64,000 nucleotides of DNA from Janthinobacterium sp. 344 (GTDB lineage Bacteria; Pseudomonadota; Gammaproteobacteria; Burkholderiales; Burkholderiaceae_D). Positions 28,676-41,100 of the stretch are shown here, in pieces. How positions within the stretch are numbered: the first letter of the stretch is position 1; each line of letters begins with the position of its first letter. The notes below the pieces were generated by a model. The model searched no databases. It was not told the origin of the DNA and saw only the letters and a program-made list of their open reading frames with translations. Both the position numbers and the translations under genes were made by a program. Location: NCBI RefSeq assembly GCF_900112025.1, contig NZ_FOKL01000010.1, positions 124,001 to 188,000 of the forward strand, in the 5' to 3' direction.

Positions 28676-28787
28676 CCTGACAAAACCGTAGCGAGCGAAA
28701 GTGATTTGTGGTCGAGAAGCGCAACTGTACGAAGGTACAGTGAGCATCGCAGGCCGCAAAGCACGACGCGCAGTAGGTTTTGACAGG
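28676..28787 (+). repeat. 112-bp structured repeat element, copy A
   Basis: Lies between the murA stop and the hisG start. Nested helices: P1 28676-28687 CCTGACAAAACC with 28776-28787 GGTTTTGACAGG (one A-A mismatch); P2 28701-28713 GTGATTTGTGGTC with 28752-28764 GGCCGCAAAGCAC (one mismatch); P3 28724-28730 ACTGTAC with 28735-28741 GTACAGT, loop GAAG. The P2-P3 internal loop is identical in copy B. Wobble pairs favour a plus-strand transcript, antisense to the flanking genes. It may be a small RNA, a transcript-processing element or a dispersed repeat. Confidence 0.75.
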
Positions 28788-28789
28788 CG

Positions 28790-30281
<1,492 letters not shown>

Positions 30282-30339
30282 GATAAGTCCTTGATATTGA
30301 AGAATTGGGTAATTGAGCTTGCCGCCATCGGTGGCGCAG

Positions 30340-31097
30340 TTAGTGACGCAAACGATAGCCGCTTTTCAGCAGGCGGATCGATGCCAGCGCCAGGATCACG
30401 AGGAAGCCGGCGACGATGGAAAGGCTGAGCCACGGGCTGACGTCGGACACGCCGAAGAAGCCGTAGCGGAAGCCGTCGATCATGTAAAAGAAGGGGTTCA
30501 GGTGCGATACCGTCTGCCAGAAGGCGGGCAGCGAGTGGATCGAATAGAACACGCCCGACAGGAAGGTGGCCGGCATGATCAGGAAGTTCTGGAAGGCGGC
30601 CAGCTGGTCGAATTTCTCGGCCCAGATGCCGGCGATCAGGCCCATGGTGCCCAGCATGGCGGCGCCCAGGAAGGCGAAGACGACGATCCACAGGGGCGCG
30701 ACAAACGACAGGTCGGCGAACCAGCAGGTGATGGCAAACACGCCAAAGCCCACGGCCAGGCCGCGCGCGACGGAAGCGAGTACATACGCCGAGAAGATTT
30801 CCCAGTGCGACAGGGGCGTGAGCAGCACGAACACCAGGTTGCCCGTGATCTTCGACTGGATCAGCGAGGACGAGGAATTGGCGAAGGCGTTTTGCAGCAC
30901 GCTCATCATCACCAGGCCGGGAATCAGGAAGGCCGTGTAGCTGACGCCGGGGCTCGGTTCGACGCGGCCGTCGAGCACGTGGCCAAAGACCAGCAGGTAC
31001 AGCATGGACGTGAGCACGGGCGCGGCCACGGTTTGCGTCGCCACCTTCCAGAAGCGCAGCGTCTCTTTGTAGACGAGGGTGCGAAATCCTGTCGAAA

Positions 31098-31101
<4 letters not shown>
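30340..31101 (-). CDS. ABC-2 type transporter permease
   Basis: A 253-residue membrane protein with six predicted helices and the ABC-2 family segments VLTSMLYLLVFGHVL, FLIPGLVMMSVLQNAF and ATFLSGVFYSIHSLP. With the ATPase gene it overlaps by 4 bp, it forms an exporter of the YadGH type. The substrate is unknown. Confidence 0.92.
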
Positions 31102-32015
<914 letters not shown>

Positions 32016-32225
32016 GTGCTTGTTTCAAGTGTAATGCGTCTGGTGTGATGCGCCAGTGCCGGCGGTGATGCAGGCCGACCGGCCGGTGCAGGGCGCCACC
32101 TTCAGGCGAGGTAGCGCAACAGTCAATTATAGTTGGAAAATTCGTGGAACACTTGGAGTTCAATCCGGCGGCGCTGCTGGCCTGCCGGCTTGAAAGCTAC
32201 TGCTGATGCGGGGAGTGGGACAGGA

Positions 32226-32573
32226 TCAATGATGATGCAGGTCGGACGGGCTGCGTTCGGCGTGGCCGCCGGCGCTGCCGCAGTCCTCGGCCGTCAACGT
32301 GCTCGAGACGAGCGAGCAGACGCCATACAGCTTGGTGAGGTTTTTCAGGTTCGTCGGCAGGTTCTTCAGCTCCAGCACGGCGCCCGCGTCCTGCGCGGCG
32401 CGTTGCCACGTCAGCATGACGGAGACGGCGGCCGAATCGACGGCCTTGACGTTGCGCAGGTCGAACTTGGTCTGACCCGAGCGGATGGCGTCCAGACCCT
32501 GCTCCAATGCCGAGGTGGCATTGTGCACGGTCAGGGAAGTCAGGGACTGCAAGGTGTCGAGAGAGTCGGGCAT
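32226..32573 (-). CDS. mlaB: MlaB, STAS-domain subunit of the lipid asymmetry ABC transporter
   Basis: A 115-residue STAS-domain protein. The core FDLRNVKAVDSAAVSVMLTW carries the conserved aspartate-serine of the STAS loop, and the helix LKNLTKLYGV is typical of MlaB, which stabilises and regulates the MlaFE ATPase. The identification rests on these motifs and on its place as the last mla gene. A short histidine-rich end (SPSDLHHH) is unusual. Confidence 0.85.
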   Translation of the reverse strand: MPDSLDTLQSLTSLTVHNATSALEQGLDAIRSGQTKFDLRNVKAVDSAAVSVMLTWQRAAQDAGAVLELKNLPTNLKNLTKLYGVCSLVSSTLTAEDCGSAGGHAERSPSDLHHH

Positions 32574-32625
32574 GGCGTCGGGCTGCGCTGGTCTGGAGCT
32601 GGGTCAGGAGCTATATGATAGCCGA

Positions 32626-33261
32626 TTATTTGGCTTTGGCAGCGGGACGGCTGGCCAGGGCCTTGTTTTTCGCCTGCAAGGTCTTGATCAGGCCATCGAT
32701 GCCGCCCTTGCTGATCTCGCTGGCGAAGCTGCTTTTGTAGGTTTCCACCAGCCACGCGCCCAGCACGTTGATGTCATAGATCTTCCAGCCGCTCGGGGTT
32801 TTCGCCACGCGGTAGTTCAGGGGCACGGGTTCGCCGCGCGCCATGTTCACCTGCGAGCGCACTTCCACTTCCGTATCGCTCGGATCGGCGCGCAAGGGCT
32901 TGAATTCCACGGTTTCATTCTTGATCTGCGACAGGGCGCCCGAATACGTGTAGATCAGCAGGGTGCGGAATTCCGCGGCCAGCTGCTTTTGCTGCTCCGG
33001 CGTGGCATCGCGCCAGTAGCGGCCGGCTGCCAGCGACGTCATGCGCTGGAAATCCACATACGGCAGGATCTTGCTTTCCACCAGTTCGGTGACGCGCTTG
33101 ATGTCGCCAGCCTGGATGGCCTTGTCGGACTTGGCCGTGTCGATCACGTCCTGGCTGATGCGTTTTACCAACACATCAGGCGCTTCCACGGCAGGCGCGG
33201 CCTGGGCGGCGGTGGCAAAGGCGATGGTCGCCATCGCGAGCAATTGTTTCATCAATTTCAT
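32626..33261 (-). CDS. mlaC: MlaC, periplasmic phospholipid-binding protein
   Basis: A 211-residue exported protein carrying phospholipid between the outer-membrane MlaA complex and the inner-membrane MlaFEDB pump. The signal peptide (MKLMKQLLAMATIAFATAAQA) ends near residue 21; VDFQRMTSLAAGRYWRDATP, FRTLLIYTYSGAL and WKIYDINVLGAWLVETYKS are MlaC hallmarks. An AAAGG 7 bases upstream supports the ATG at 33261 over earlier in-frame starts. Confidence 0.95.
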   Translation of the reverse strand: MKLMKQLLAMATIAFATAAQAAPAVEAPDVLVKRISQDVIDTAKSDKAIQAGDIKRVTELVESKILPYVDFQRMTSLAAGRYWRDATPEQQKQLAAEFRTLLIYTYSGALSQIKNETVEFKPLRADPSDTEVEVRSQVNMARGEPVPLNYRVAKTPSGWKIYDINVLGAWLVETYKSSFASEISKGGIDGLIKTLQAKNKALASRPAAKAK

Positions 33262-33333
33262 GGTTCTACCTTTCATGGTGTTGCTATGCACCGGCTGGCG
33301 CTGATCGCAGCCGTGGTGTTCTTGTACCGTAGT

Positions 33334-34224
33334 TTACTCCTGAGGCTTGGCCTCGGAAGCAACGGTATTGCTACCAGATGTTACGAGGTCGGCGGACACG
33401 GCATCGGCGGCGGGCACGGCTTGCGCCGCCACTTTCGGCTCTTGCGGCGCCTGCTTCACGTCCTCTTCCGGCTCATAATCGCTGCTATCGTTCTTTTTCG
33501 GCGACAGGCGGTCGCGGCGGCTGGTATCGCCATCGAAGACCTTGCTTTCACGCGCCTGCAGGAAACCGTCGCGGATGAATTCATAGCGGTCCAGCGCGGC
33601 CGCTTCCATCAGGTTCGTCGCGTCGAGCAGCGCGGCGCGCTTGTCGACCACGCGCGTCACCGTGCCGATATTGCGCACCGAGACAGGGTCCTTGTAGCGC
33701 CATGGGTCGCCCGTGATGTCGAGCGGCAGGGCCACCGTGTCGCGCACGGTCGATGGGCCCAGCAGCGGCAGCATCACGTACGGACCAGGCTGTACGCCAT
33801 ACCAGCCCAGGGTCTGGCCGAAGTCTTCGCTGTGCTTTGGAATGCCCGCCTGCGACGCGATGTCGATCAGGCCGAAGATACCGAAGGTCGAGTTCATGCT
33901 GACGCGCACGACGTCCTGCAAGCCCGCCTCGCCTTTGCCTTGCAGCAAGTTGTTCACGGCGCTCCAGACGTCGGCCAGGTTGCCGAAGAAGTTGCCCACG
34001 CCCGTTTGCACGAACGACGGCGTGACCTTCTTGTAGGCCGTGGCGACGGGCTTGAGGGCCACCTGGTCGACCGTATCGTTGAATTTGAACATGGCGCGGT
34101 TGTACCCTTCCAGCGGGTCGCGCGGATTGGTGCCGGTGGCGCAGGCGCTCAGGGTGGCGGCGATGGCCAGGGCCAGGCCGATACGCGCCAGGCTGCCTTG
34201 GGATTTCTTGGTCGACTCGCTCAT
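33334..34224 (-). CDS. mlaA: MlaA (VacJ) outer-membrane lipoprotein
   Basis: A 296-residue lipoprotein that removes misplaced phospholipid from the outer leaflet of the outer membrane. The lipobox LSAC puts the acylated cysteine at C28. DPLEGYNRAMFKFNDTVD, FFGNLADVW, LGWYGVQPGPYVMLPLLGPS and RDTVALPLD are family motifs. A long acidic, alanine/proline-rich tail follows residue 235. It overlaps mlaD by 4 bp; mlaA inside the mla operon is usual in beta- but not gammaproteobacteria. Confidence 0.96.
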   Translation of the reverse strand: MSESTKKSQGSLARIGLALAIAATLSACATGTNPRDPLEGYNRAMFKFNDTVDQVALKPVATAYKKVTPSFVQTGVGNFFGNLADVWSAVNNLLQGKGEAGLQDVVRVSMNSTFGIFGLIDIASQAGIPKHSEDFGQTLGWYGVQPGPYVMLPLLGPSTVRDTVALPLDITGDPWRYKDPVSVRNIGTVTRVVDKRAALLDATNLMEAAALDRYEFIRDGFLQARESKVFDGDTSRRDRLSPKKNDSSDYEPEEDVKQAPQEPKVAAQAVPAADAVSADLVTSGSNTVASEAKPQE

Positions 34225-34691
34225 TTGCTGTCCTTTCCTTCTGCTGCCTTGCTGTAGATGAACTGATTGATCAGGTCTTCCAGCACTGTGGCCGATTGAG
34301 TGCGGGCAATCTTGTCGCCCTCCGCCAGATTGGCCAAATCACCGCCCGCTTCCAGGCCGATGTATTGCTCACCCAGCAGACCAGCCGTCAGAATCTTGGC
34401 CGAGCTGTCTTTCGGGAATTTGTAGCCATCTTCGATATCGAGTTTCACCAGCGCCTGGTAAGTCTTGTCGTCAAACGTGATTTCGGCCACGCGTCCGACC
34501 ACCACGCCGGCGCCCTTGACGGGTGCCTGCGGCTTGAGACCGCCAATATTGTCGAACTTGGCGCTAATGGTATACGTCTTGCTGAATGACAGCGAGCTCA
34601 TATTGCCGGCCTTGAGCGCCAGAAACATCAACGCCGCCACGCCCAGCAAGACGAACAAGCCAACCCAGACATCCAAAGATTTACGTTGCAT
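34221..34691 (-). CDS. mlaD: MlaD, MCE-domain substrate-binding subunit
   Basis: A 156-residue protein with one N-terminal membrane helix (VWVGLFVLLGVAALMFLAL) and a single MCE domain (FDNIGGLKPQAPVKGAGVVV followed by G). MlaD forms the periplasmic hexameric ring on the MlaFE pump. The start at 34691 (MQRKSLDVWVG) matches the family; the frame continues upstream without similarity. Confidence 0.95.
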   Translation of the reverse strand: MQRKSLDVWVGLFVLLGVAALMFLALKAGNMSSLSFSKTYTISAKFDNIGGLKPQAPVKGAGVVVGRVAEITFDDKTYQALVKLDIEDGYKFPKDSSAKILTAGLLGEQYIGLEAGGDLANLAEGDKIARTQSATVLEDLINQFIYSKAAEGKDSK

Positions 34692-34771
34692 AAACAATCC
34701 TAAATAATTTTTACTTGCCGCCACCTGCGCAGAACACCACCCAGGCCGCTGATTTTGTCGCCTATTGGCAA

Positions 34772-35554
34772 TTACTTGCTAAACATCAACGCCGTCATCA
34801 TGAAATCCAGCCACCACACCATCAGTGACGAAATCACCACGGTGCGCGTGGTGGCACCGGAGACATCCTCCGGCGTCGGCTGTGCCTGGTAACCCTGGAA
34901 CAGGGCGATGAAGGTCACCGCGATGCCGAAGACCAGGCTCTTGATGGTGCCGTTACCGACTTCTTTCCAGACATCCACGCCGCTTTGCATCTGCGACCAG
35001 AACGAGCCTTCATCGACGCCGATCAGCACCACGCCGACCAGGTAGCTGCCGATGATGCCGACGGCCGTAAACAGGGCGCCGAGCACCGGCATGGCGATCA
35101 CGCCGGCCCAGAAACGGGGGGCCAGCACGCGCTGGATCGGATTGACGGCCATCATTTCCATGGCCGACAACTGCTCGCCCGCCTTCATCAGGCCGATTTC
35201 CGCCGTCAGCGACGTGCCGGCGCGGCCCGCAAACAGCAGCGCCGTGACGACCGGGCCCAGTTCGCGCGTCAAGGACAGCGCCACCAGCAAGCCCAGCGAC
35301 TGCTCGGCGCCATACGTGGTCAGGGTGTAATAGCCCTGCAGGCCCAGCACCATGCCGACGAACAGGCCGGACACGACAGTAATCACCAGCGAGCGGTTAC
35401 CGATAAAAAACAGTTGTTCCGTCACCAGGCGTGGACGGCGCCACAGGCCGCCCGACGAGGCGATGATGATAAAGAACGAACGCACGGCAAAGCCGAGATC
35501 TTGTACCGAACGACGCAACCATGCTCCGATAGCCGCCAGGAAACGCGCGATCAT
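34772..35554 (-). CDS. mlaE: MlaE, permease of the lipid asymmetry ABC transporter
   Basis: A 260-residue integral membrane protein of the MlaE/YrbE family. VTALLFAGRAGTSLTAEIG and QLSAMEMMAVNPIQRVLAPR are the conserved cytoplasmic coupling segments, and several membrane helices follow. It overlaps mlaF by 4 bp. Confidence 0.96.
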   Translation of the reverse strand: MIARFLAAIGAWLRRSVQDLGFAVRSFFIIIASSGGLWRRPRLVTEQLFFIGNRSLVITVVSGLFVGMVLGLQGYYTLTTYGAEQSLGLLVALSLTRELGPVVTALLFAGRAGTSLTAEIGLMKAGEQLSAMEMMAVNPIQRVLAPRFWAGVIAMPVLGALFTAVGIIGSYLVGVVLIGVDEGSFWSQMQSGVDVWKEVGNGTIKSLVFGIAVTFIALFQGYQAQPTPEDVSGATTRTVVISSLMVWWLDFMMTALMFSK

Positions 35555-36372
35555 CGGCCCACTCCCGTGTGCAAGCCCAGGTCGTCGGCCAGCGACTTGC
35601 CCGGATAATGGAAGGGCACGGGGCCATCGGCCTCGGCATTGACGAACTGCTTGACGTACGGATGCGTCGACACGGCCATTTCGGCCGGTGTGCCGTGCGC
35701 CACGATCTTGCCCGATGATAGAAAATAGACATAATCAGCGATGGCGAAACACTCCTTCACATCGTGCGATACCAGGATAGACGTGGAGCCCAGCGCATCG
35801 TTCAAATTGCGGATCAAATTGGCCGTCACGCCCATGGAAATCGGGTCCAGGCCGGCGAACGGCTCGTCATACATGATCAATTCGGGGTCGAGGGCGATGG
35901 CGCGCGCCAGGGCGACGCGACGGCCCATGCCGCCGGAAATCTCCGCTGGCTTCAACTGCGCCGCGTTGCGCAAGCCCACGGCATGCAGCTTCATCAGCAC
36001 CAGGGTGCGGATCAGCTCTTCATTCAAATCCGTGTGTTCGCGCAGCGGAAAGGCCACGTTCTCAAACGCCGTCAGGTCCGTAAACAGGGCGCCATGCTGG
36101 AACAGCATGCCCATTTTGCGGCGCAACTGATATAACTGGTCGGTCCCCAGCGTATGCACGATCTGGCCGTCGACATTCACGGAACCCGAACTGGGACGCA
36201 ACTGTCCGCCGATCAGGCGCAATACGGTCGTCTTGCCACTCCCGGAACCACCCATGACAGCCACAACTTTTCCACGTGGGAAATCCATTTGAAGGCCCGA
36301 TAAAATCGAACGTTCTCCATAGGCAAAGTGTAAATCACGGATTTCAACAAGATTTGGCACGACGAGGCTCAC
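35551..36372 (-). CDS. mlaF: MlaF, ATPase of the lipid asymmetry ABC transporter
   Basis: A 273-residue ABC ATPase: Walker A GGSGSGKT, signature ISGGMGRRVALARAI, Walker B LIMYDEPFAGLD and H-loop SHDVKE. It powers MlaE for phospholipid movement across the envelope. It heads the mlaFEDACB unit. The start is a GTG at 36372, with a second GTG at 36360; neither has a strong ribosome site. Confidence 0.95.
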   Translation of the reverse strand: MSLVVPNLVEIRDLHFAYGERSILSGLQMDFPRGKVVAVMGGSGSGKTTVLRLIGGQLRPSSGSVNVDGQIVHTLGTDQLYQLRRKMGMLFQHGALFTDLTAFENVAFPLREHTDLNEELIRTLVLMKLHAVGLRNAAQLKPAEISGGMGRRVALARAIALDPELIMYDEPFAGLDPISMGVTANLIRNLNDALGSTSILVSHDVKECFAIADYVYFLSSGKIVAHGTPAEMAVSTHPYVKQFVNAEADGPVPFHYPGKSLADDLGLHTGVGR

Positions 36373-36440
36373 TATTTTAATGGCGTATTGTAGTGCAGAA
36401 ACGCCAATCTCTGCTGAGACACCCCCTTGGACGGCCCGGG

Positions 36441-36470
36441 ACAGGGGGAGAATACAACACTAATGAATCA
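36441..36470 (-). promoter_or_regulatory. Possible promoter of the mla unit
   Basis: On the minus strand a -35-like CTGACT is followed 18 bases later by a -10-like TATTCT, in the AT-rich part of the mlaF upstream gap. Each hexamer matches the consensus at four of six positions, so this is tentative. Confidence 0.25.
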
Positions 36471-36544
36471 AAAGTCAGATATTTTATTGTAAAAAACCCG
36501 CGCCTGCACGGTGGCCGCCCATGCCGCTGGCGGCGTGAGCAAAA

Positions 36545-36580
36545 TAACAAGGGCCACGACGCATCGCGCGCCGTGGCCCT
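36545..36580 (-). terminator. Terminator of gltBD
   Basis: Read on the minus strand, GGGCCACG pairs with CGTGGCCC and is followed by the T-rich TTGTTATTTT, 24 bp after the gltD stop. Confidence 0.75.
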
Positions 36581-36603
36581 GGCCTTGCCAATCGCGCGAT
36601 GGA

Positions 36604-38067
36604 TTAGCGTGGCAGCAAGGAAACACCCATCAGGAACTCATCGACGGCACGCGCGCACTGGCGTCCTTCGCGGATGGCCCACACCACCAGCGACTGGCCA
36701 CGGCGCATGTCGCCGGCGGCAAACACCTTGGCCACCGAGGTCTGGTAGCAGCCGGCGCCATCCGTTGTCGCCTTGACATTGCCGCGCGCATCCGTGTCGA
36801 CGCCAAACGCTTCCAGAACTTGTTGCACGGGGGAAACAAAACCCATGGCCAGGAAGACCAGGTCGGCCTTCATCTCGAATTCCGAGTTTGGCACTTCGCT
36901 CATCTTGCCGTCTTTCCATTCGACACGGCAGGCGATCAGCTTTTCCACCTTGCCGCCCTTGCCTTCGAAACGCTTGGTGGCCACGGCCCAGTCGCGCTCG
37001 CAGCCTTCCTCGTGCGAGGACGAGGTGCGCAGCTTGGTCGGCCAGTACGGCCAGACCAGCGGCTTGTTTTCCTGTTCCGGCGGCTGCGGCATCAGTTCGA
37101 ACTGGGCCACCGAGGCGGCGCCATGGCGGTTCGAGGTGCCGACGCAGTCGGAACCCGTGTCGCCGCCGCCGATCACCACCACGTGCTTGCCCGTCGCCTT
37201 GATCTGGTCCTTGAGCTTGTCGCCCGCGTTGACCTTGTTTTGCAGCGGCAGGAAATCCATGGCGAAATGCACGCCTTTCAGTTCGCGGCCCGGCACAGGC
37301 AAGTCGCGCGGCTGCTCGGCGCCGCCGGCCATGATGACGGCGTCGAATTCTTTTTCCAGGTCTTCCGGGAAAATGGTTTCCTTGGCCCAGTTGTTCACGT
37401 TGGCAGGGAAATCCTTGCCCACCAGCACGCTGGTGCGGAACACGACGCCTTCCGCTTCCATCTGTTTCACGCGCAGGTCGATGTGCGACTTTTCCATCTT
37501 GAAGTCAGGGATGCCATACCGCAGCAAACCACCGACCCGGTCGCTCTTTTCGAAGACGGTGACGGCATGGCCGGCGCGCGCCAGTTGCTGCGCCGCCGCC
37601 AGGCCGGCGGGACCGGAGCCGACGATGGCCACTTTCTTGCCGGTGCTGAAGCCGGCCGGCTGCGGCGTGACCCAGCCGTGCTCCCAGCCCATGTCGATGA
37701 TCTTGTGTTCGATCGACTTGATGCCGACCGGATCTTCGTGGATGCCCAGGGTGCAAGCCGATTCGCACGGCGCCGGGCAGATGCGGCCCGTAAATTCCGG
37801 GAAGTTATTCGTCGAATGCAAGATATCGAGCGCTTCGCGGTAGGCGCCGCGGTACACCAGGTCATTCCAGTCGGGAATGATGTTATTCACGGGACAGCCC
37901 GTGGTGCAGAAAGGGATGCCGCAATCCATGCAGCGCGCGCCCTGCACGGTCGCCTGGGCGTCCGACAGGTGCAAGACGAATTCCTTGTAGTTCTTCAGAC
38001 GCGCGGCAGGCTCCAGATAGTGCTCGTCCTGGCGCTTGAATTCCATGAAGCCGGTAATTTTACCCAC
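36604..38067 (-). CDS. gltD: Glutamate synthase small subunit
   Basis: A 487-residue FAD/NADPH subunit passing electrons to GltB. The N-terminal cysteine clusters [14 protein letters not shown] and CPAPCESAC bind iron-sulfur centres; [11 protein letters not shown] binds FAD and GGGDTGSDC the NADPH; the C-terminal [16 protein letters not shown] is conserved. The frame is open far upstream, but the family starts at [12 protein letters not shown]; a GTG at 38067 with AAAGGAAA before it is the likely start. Confidence 0.95.
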   Translation of the reverse strand: MGKITGFMEFKRQDEHYLEPAARLKNYKEFVLHLSDAQATVQGARCMDCGIPFCTTGCPVNNIIPDWNDLVYRGAYREALDILHSTNNFPEFTGRICPAPCESACTLGIHEDPVGIKSIEHKIIDMGWEHGWVTPQPAGFSTGKKVAIVGSGPAGLAAAQQLARAGHAVTVFEKSDRVGGLLRYGIPDFKMEKSHIDLRVKQMEAEGVVFRTSVLVGKDFPANVNNWAKETIFPEDLEKEFDAVIMAGGAEQPRDLPVPGRELKGVHFAMDFLPLQNKVNAGDKLKDQIKATGKHVVVIGGGDTGSDCVGTSNRHGAASVAQFELMPQPPEQENKPLVWPYWPTKLRTSSSHEEGCERDWAVATKRFEGKGGKVEKLIACRVEWKDGKMSEVPNSEFEMKADLVFLAMGFVSPVQQVLEAFGVDTDARGNVKATTDGAGCYQTSVAKVFAAGDMRRGQSLVVWAIREGRQCARAVDEFLMGVSLLPR

Positions 38068-38147
38068 GATGTTTCCTTTGTATTTGGCTGGCGGGGAGCG
38101 GCCGGGCCGCTCCCTGGTCAATTCATTTGGCAATGAGCTTGGCTGGC

Positions 38148-41100
38148 TCAGGCGGCGACGGCTTGCACTTCCATGGCGGCATCGGCCGCCATTTCGATCA
38201 GCGCGCGCTTGTATTCGTTCGGGAAGACCTTCACGAACTTGCCGCGCGCCGCGGCCCAGTCGTCCAGCAAGACGCGGGCGCGGGTGCTGCCCGTGTGCTT
38301 GAAGTGACGCTCGATCAATCGCTTGAGGATCACCTCGTCCGCTTCCGGCGCGCCATCGCGGTGCTGCGTATGCCAGGCGTCGCGGTCGACCTGCTGTTCG
38401 CTGGCTGACACGACCTTGTCGAGGCTGACCATGGCCGTGTTGCACTTGCTGGCAAAGTCGCCGGCCGGGTCATACACATAGGCTATGCCGCCCGACATGC
38501 CGGCCGCGAAGTTGCGGCCCGTGTTGCCCAGCACCACGACCGTGCCGCCCGTCATGTATTCGCAGCCATGGTCGCCCAGGCCCTCGACCACCGTGGTGGC
38601 GCCCGAGTTGCGCACGGCAAAGCGTTCGCCGGCCACGCCATTGAAGAAGGCTTCGCCGGCGATGGCGCCGTACAGCACCGTGTTGCCGATGATGATGTTG
38701 TCCACGGCCCAGCCGCGGAACTCCGTATTGGGCCGCACGATGATGCGCCCGCCGGACAGACCCTTGCCCACGTAATCGTTGCCCTCGCCCACCAGGTCGA
38801 TGGTGATGCCGTGCGCCAGGAAGGCGCAGGCCGACTGGCCCGCCGTGCCTTGCAGCTGGATGTGGATGGTGTCGTCCGGCAAGCCGGCATGGCCGTATTT
38901 CTTCGCCACTTCGCCGGACAGCATGGTGCCCACCGTGCGGTTGACGTTGCGCACAGGCGAGATGAACGAGACGCGCTCGCCCTTTTCCAGCGCCGCGCGC
39001 GCTTGCGCGATCAGCTTGTGGTCGAGCGCCTTTTCCAGCGCATGGTCCTGGTTTTCCACGTGGCGGCAGGCTTGCTCGCCCGTCGTTTCCGGCTTGTGGA
39101 AGATGGCCGAGAAGTCCAGGCCCTGCGCCTTCCAGTGCGTGATCGCCTTGGACTTGTCCAGCAAGTCGACCCGGCCGATCAGTTCGTCATACGTGCGGAT
39201 GCCCAGCTGCGCCATCAATTGACGGGCTTCCTCGGCAACGAAGAAGAAGTAATTGACGACATATTCGGGCTTGCCCGAGAACTTGGCGCGCAGCACCGGA
39301 TCCTGCGTGGCCACGCCCACCGGGCACGTATTCAAATGGCACTTGCGCATCATGATGCAGCCTTCGACCACCAGCGGCGCCGTGGCGAAGCCGATCTCGT
39401 CGGCGCCCAGCAGGGCGGCGATGACCACGTCGCGGCCCGTCTTCATCTGGCCATCGGCCTGCACGCGGATGCGGCTGCGCAAGCCGTTCAAGACCAGCGT
39501 TTGTTGCGTTTCAGCCAGACCCAACTCCCACGGCGTGCCCGCATGTTTCACGGACGACAGCGGCGAGGCACCCGTGCCGCCATCGTGGCCGGCGACGACC
39601 ACGTGATCGGCCTTGGCCTTGGTGACGCCGGCGGCCACCGTGCCGATACCCACTTCCGACACCAGTTTCACGGAAATCGAGGCGCGCGGGTTGGCGTTCT
39701 TCAAGTCATGGATCAGCTGCGCCAGGTCTTCGATCGAATAGATGTCGTGGTGCGGCGGCGGCGAGATCAAGCCCACGCCCGGCACGGAAAAGCGCAGGCT
39801 GGCGATGTATTCGGACACCTTATGGCCCGGCAACTGACCGCCTTCGCCCGGCTTCGCGCCCTGCGCCATCTTGATCTGGATCTGGTCGGCCGAGTTCAGG
39901 TAGGCGGCCGTGACGCCGAAACGTCCCGACGCCACCTGCTTGATGCGCGAGCGCATGGAATCGCCTTCCTGCAGGGGAATATCGACGACGATCTGCTCGC
40001 TGCCCACGACGGAAGCCATGGTGTCGCCCTGGCGGATCGGGATGCCCTTCAATTCCTGCGTGTAGCGGTTCGGATCTTCGCCGCCCTCGCCCGTGTTCGA
40101 CTTGCCGCCGATGCGGTTCATGGCGACCGCAAGCGTTGCGTGCGCTTCCGTGCTGATGGAGCCGAGCGACATGGCGCCCGTGGCGAAACGCTTGACGATT
40201 TCCTTGGCCGGTTCCACTTCATCGAGCGCGATGGCCTTGGTCGGGTCGAGCTTGAATTCGAACAGGCCGCGCAGAGTCAGGTGGCGACGGCTCTGGTCGT
40301 TGATGATTTGCGCGTACTCCTTATAGCTGGAGAAATTGTTGCTGCGCGTGGAATGCTGCAATTTCGCAATCGCGTCCGGCGTCCACATGTGGTCTTCGCC
40401 GCGCACGCGGAACGCGTATTCGCCGCCCGCGTCGAGCTTGTCCGCCAGCACGGGATCGTTGCCGAAGGCCAGCGCGTGCAGGCGCAGCGCTTCTTCCGCC
40501 ACTTCAAACACGCCGATGCCTTCCACGTTCGAGGCCGTGCCCTTGAAGTATTTGTCGACCAGCGACTTGTTCAGGCCGATGGCTTCGAAAATCTGCGCGC
40601 CGCAGTAGGACATGTACGTGGAAATGCCCATCTTCGACATGACCTTCATCAAGCCCTTGCCGACCGCTTTCGTGTAGTTGTAGATGGCTTTGTCGGCCGA
40701 CAAATCGCCCGGCAAGCCATGCGCCAGCTCGGCCAGGGTTTCCATGGCCAGGTACGGGTGGACGGCTTCCGCGCCATAGCCCGCCAGCAGGGCGAAGTGG
40801 TGCGTTTCGCGGGCCGAGCCCGTTTCCACGACGAGGCCGGTGGACGCGCGCAAGCCCTTGCTCACCAGGTGCTGGTGCACGGTGGAGGTGGCCAGCAACG
40901 CGGGGATCGCCACCTGGTCGGCGCAAATGGCGCGGTCCGAGACGATCAGGATGTTGTGGCCGGATTTCACGGCGTCGACGGCTTCCGCGCACAGCGAGGC
41001 CAGGCACGCTTCCACGCCTTCCTTGCCCCAGGCCAGCGGGTAGCAGATGTCCAGCTCATACGACTTGAACTTGCCGCCCGTGTGGGCGCTGATGTTGCGC

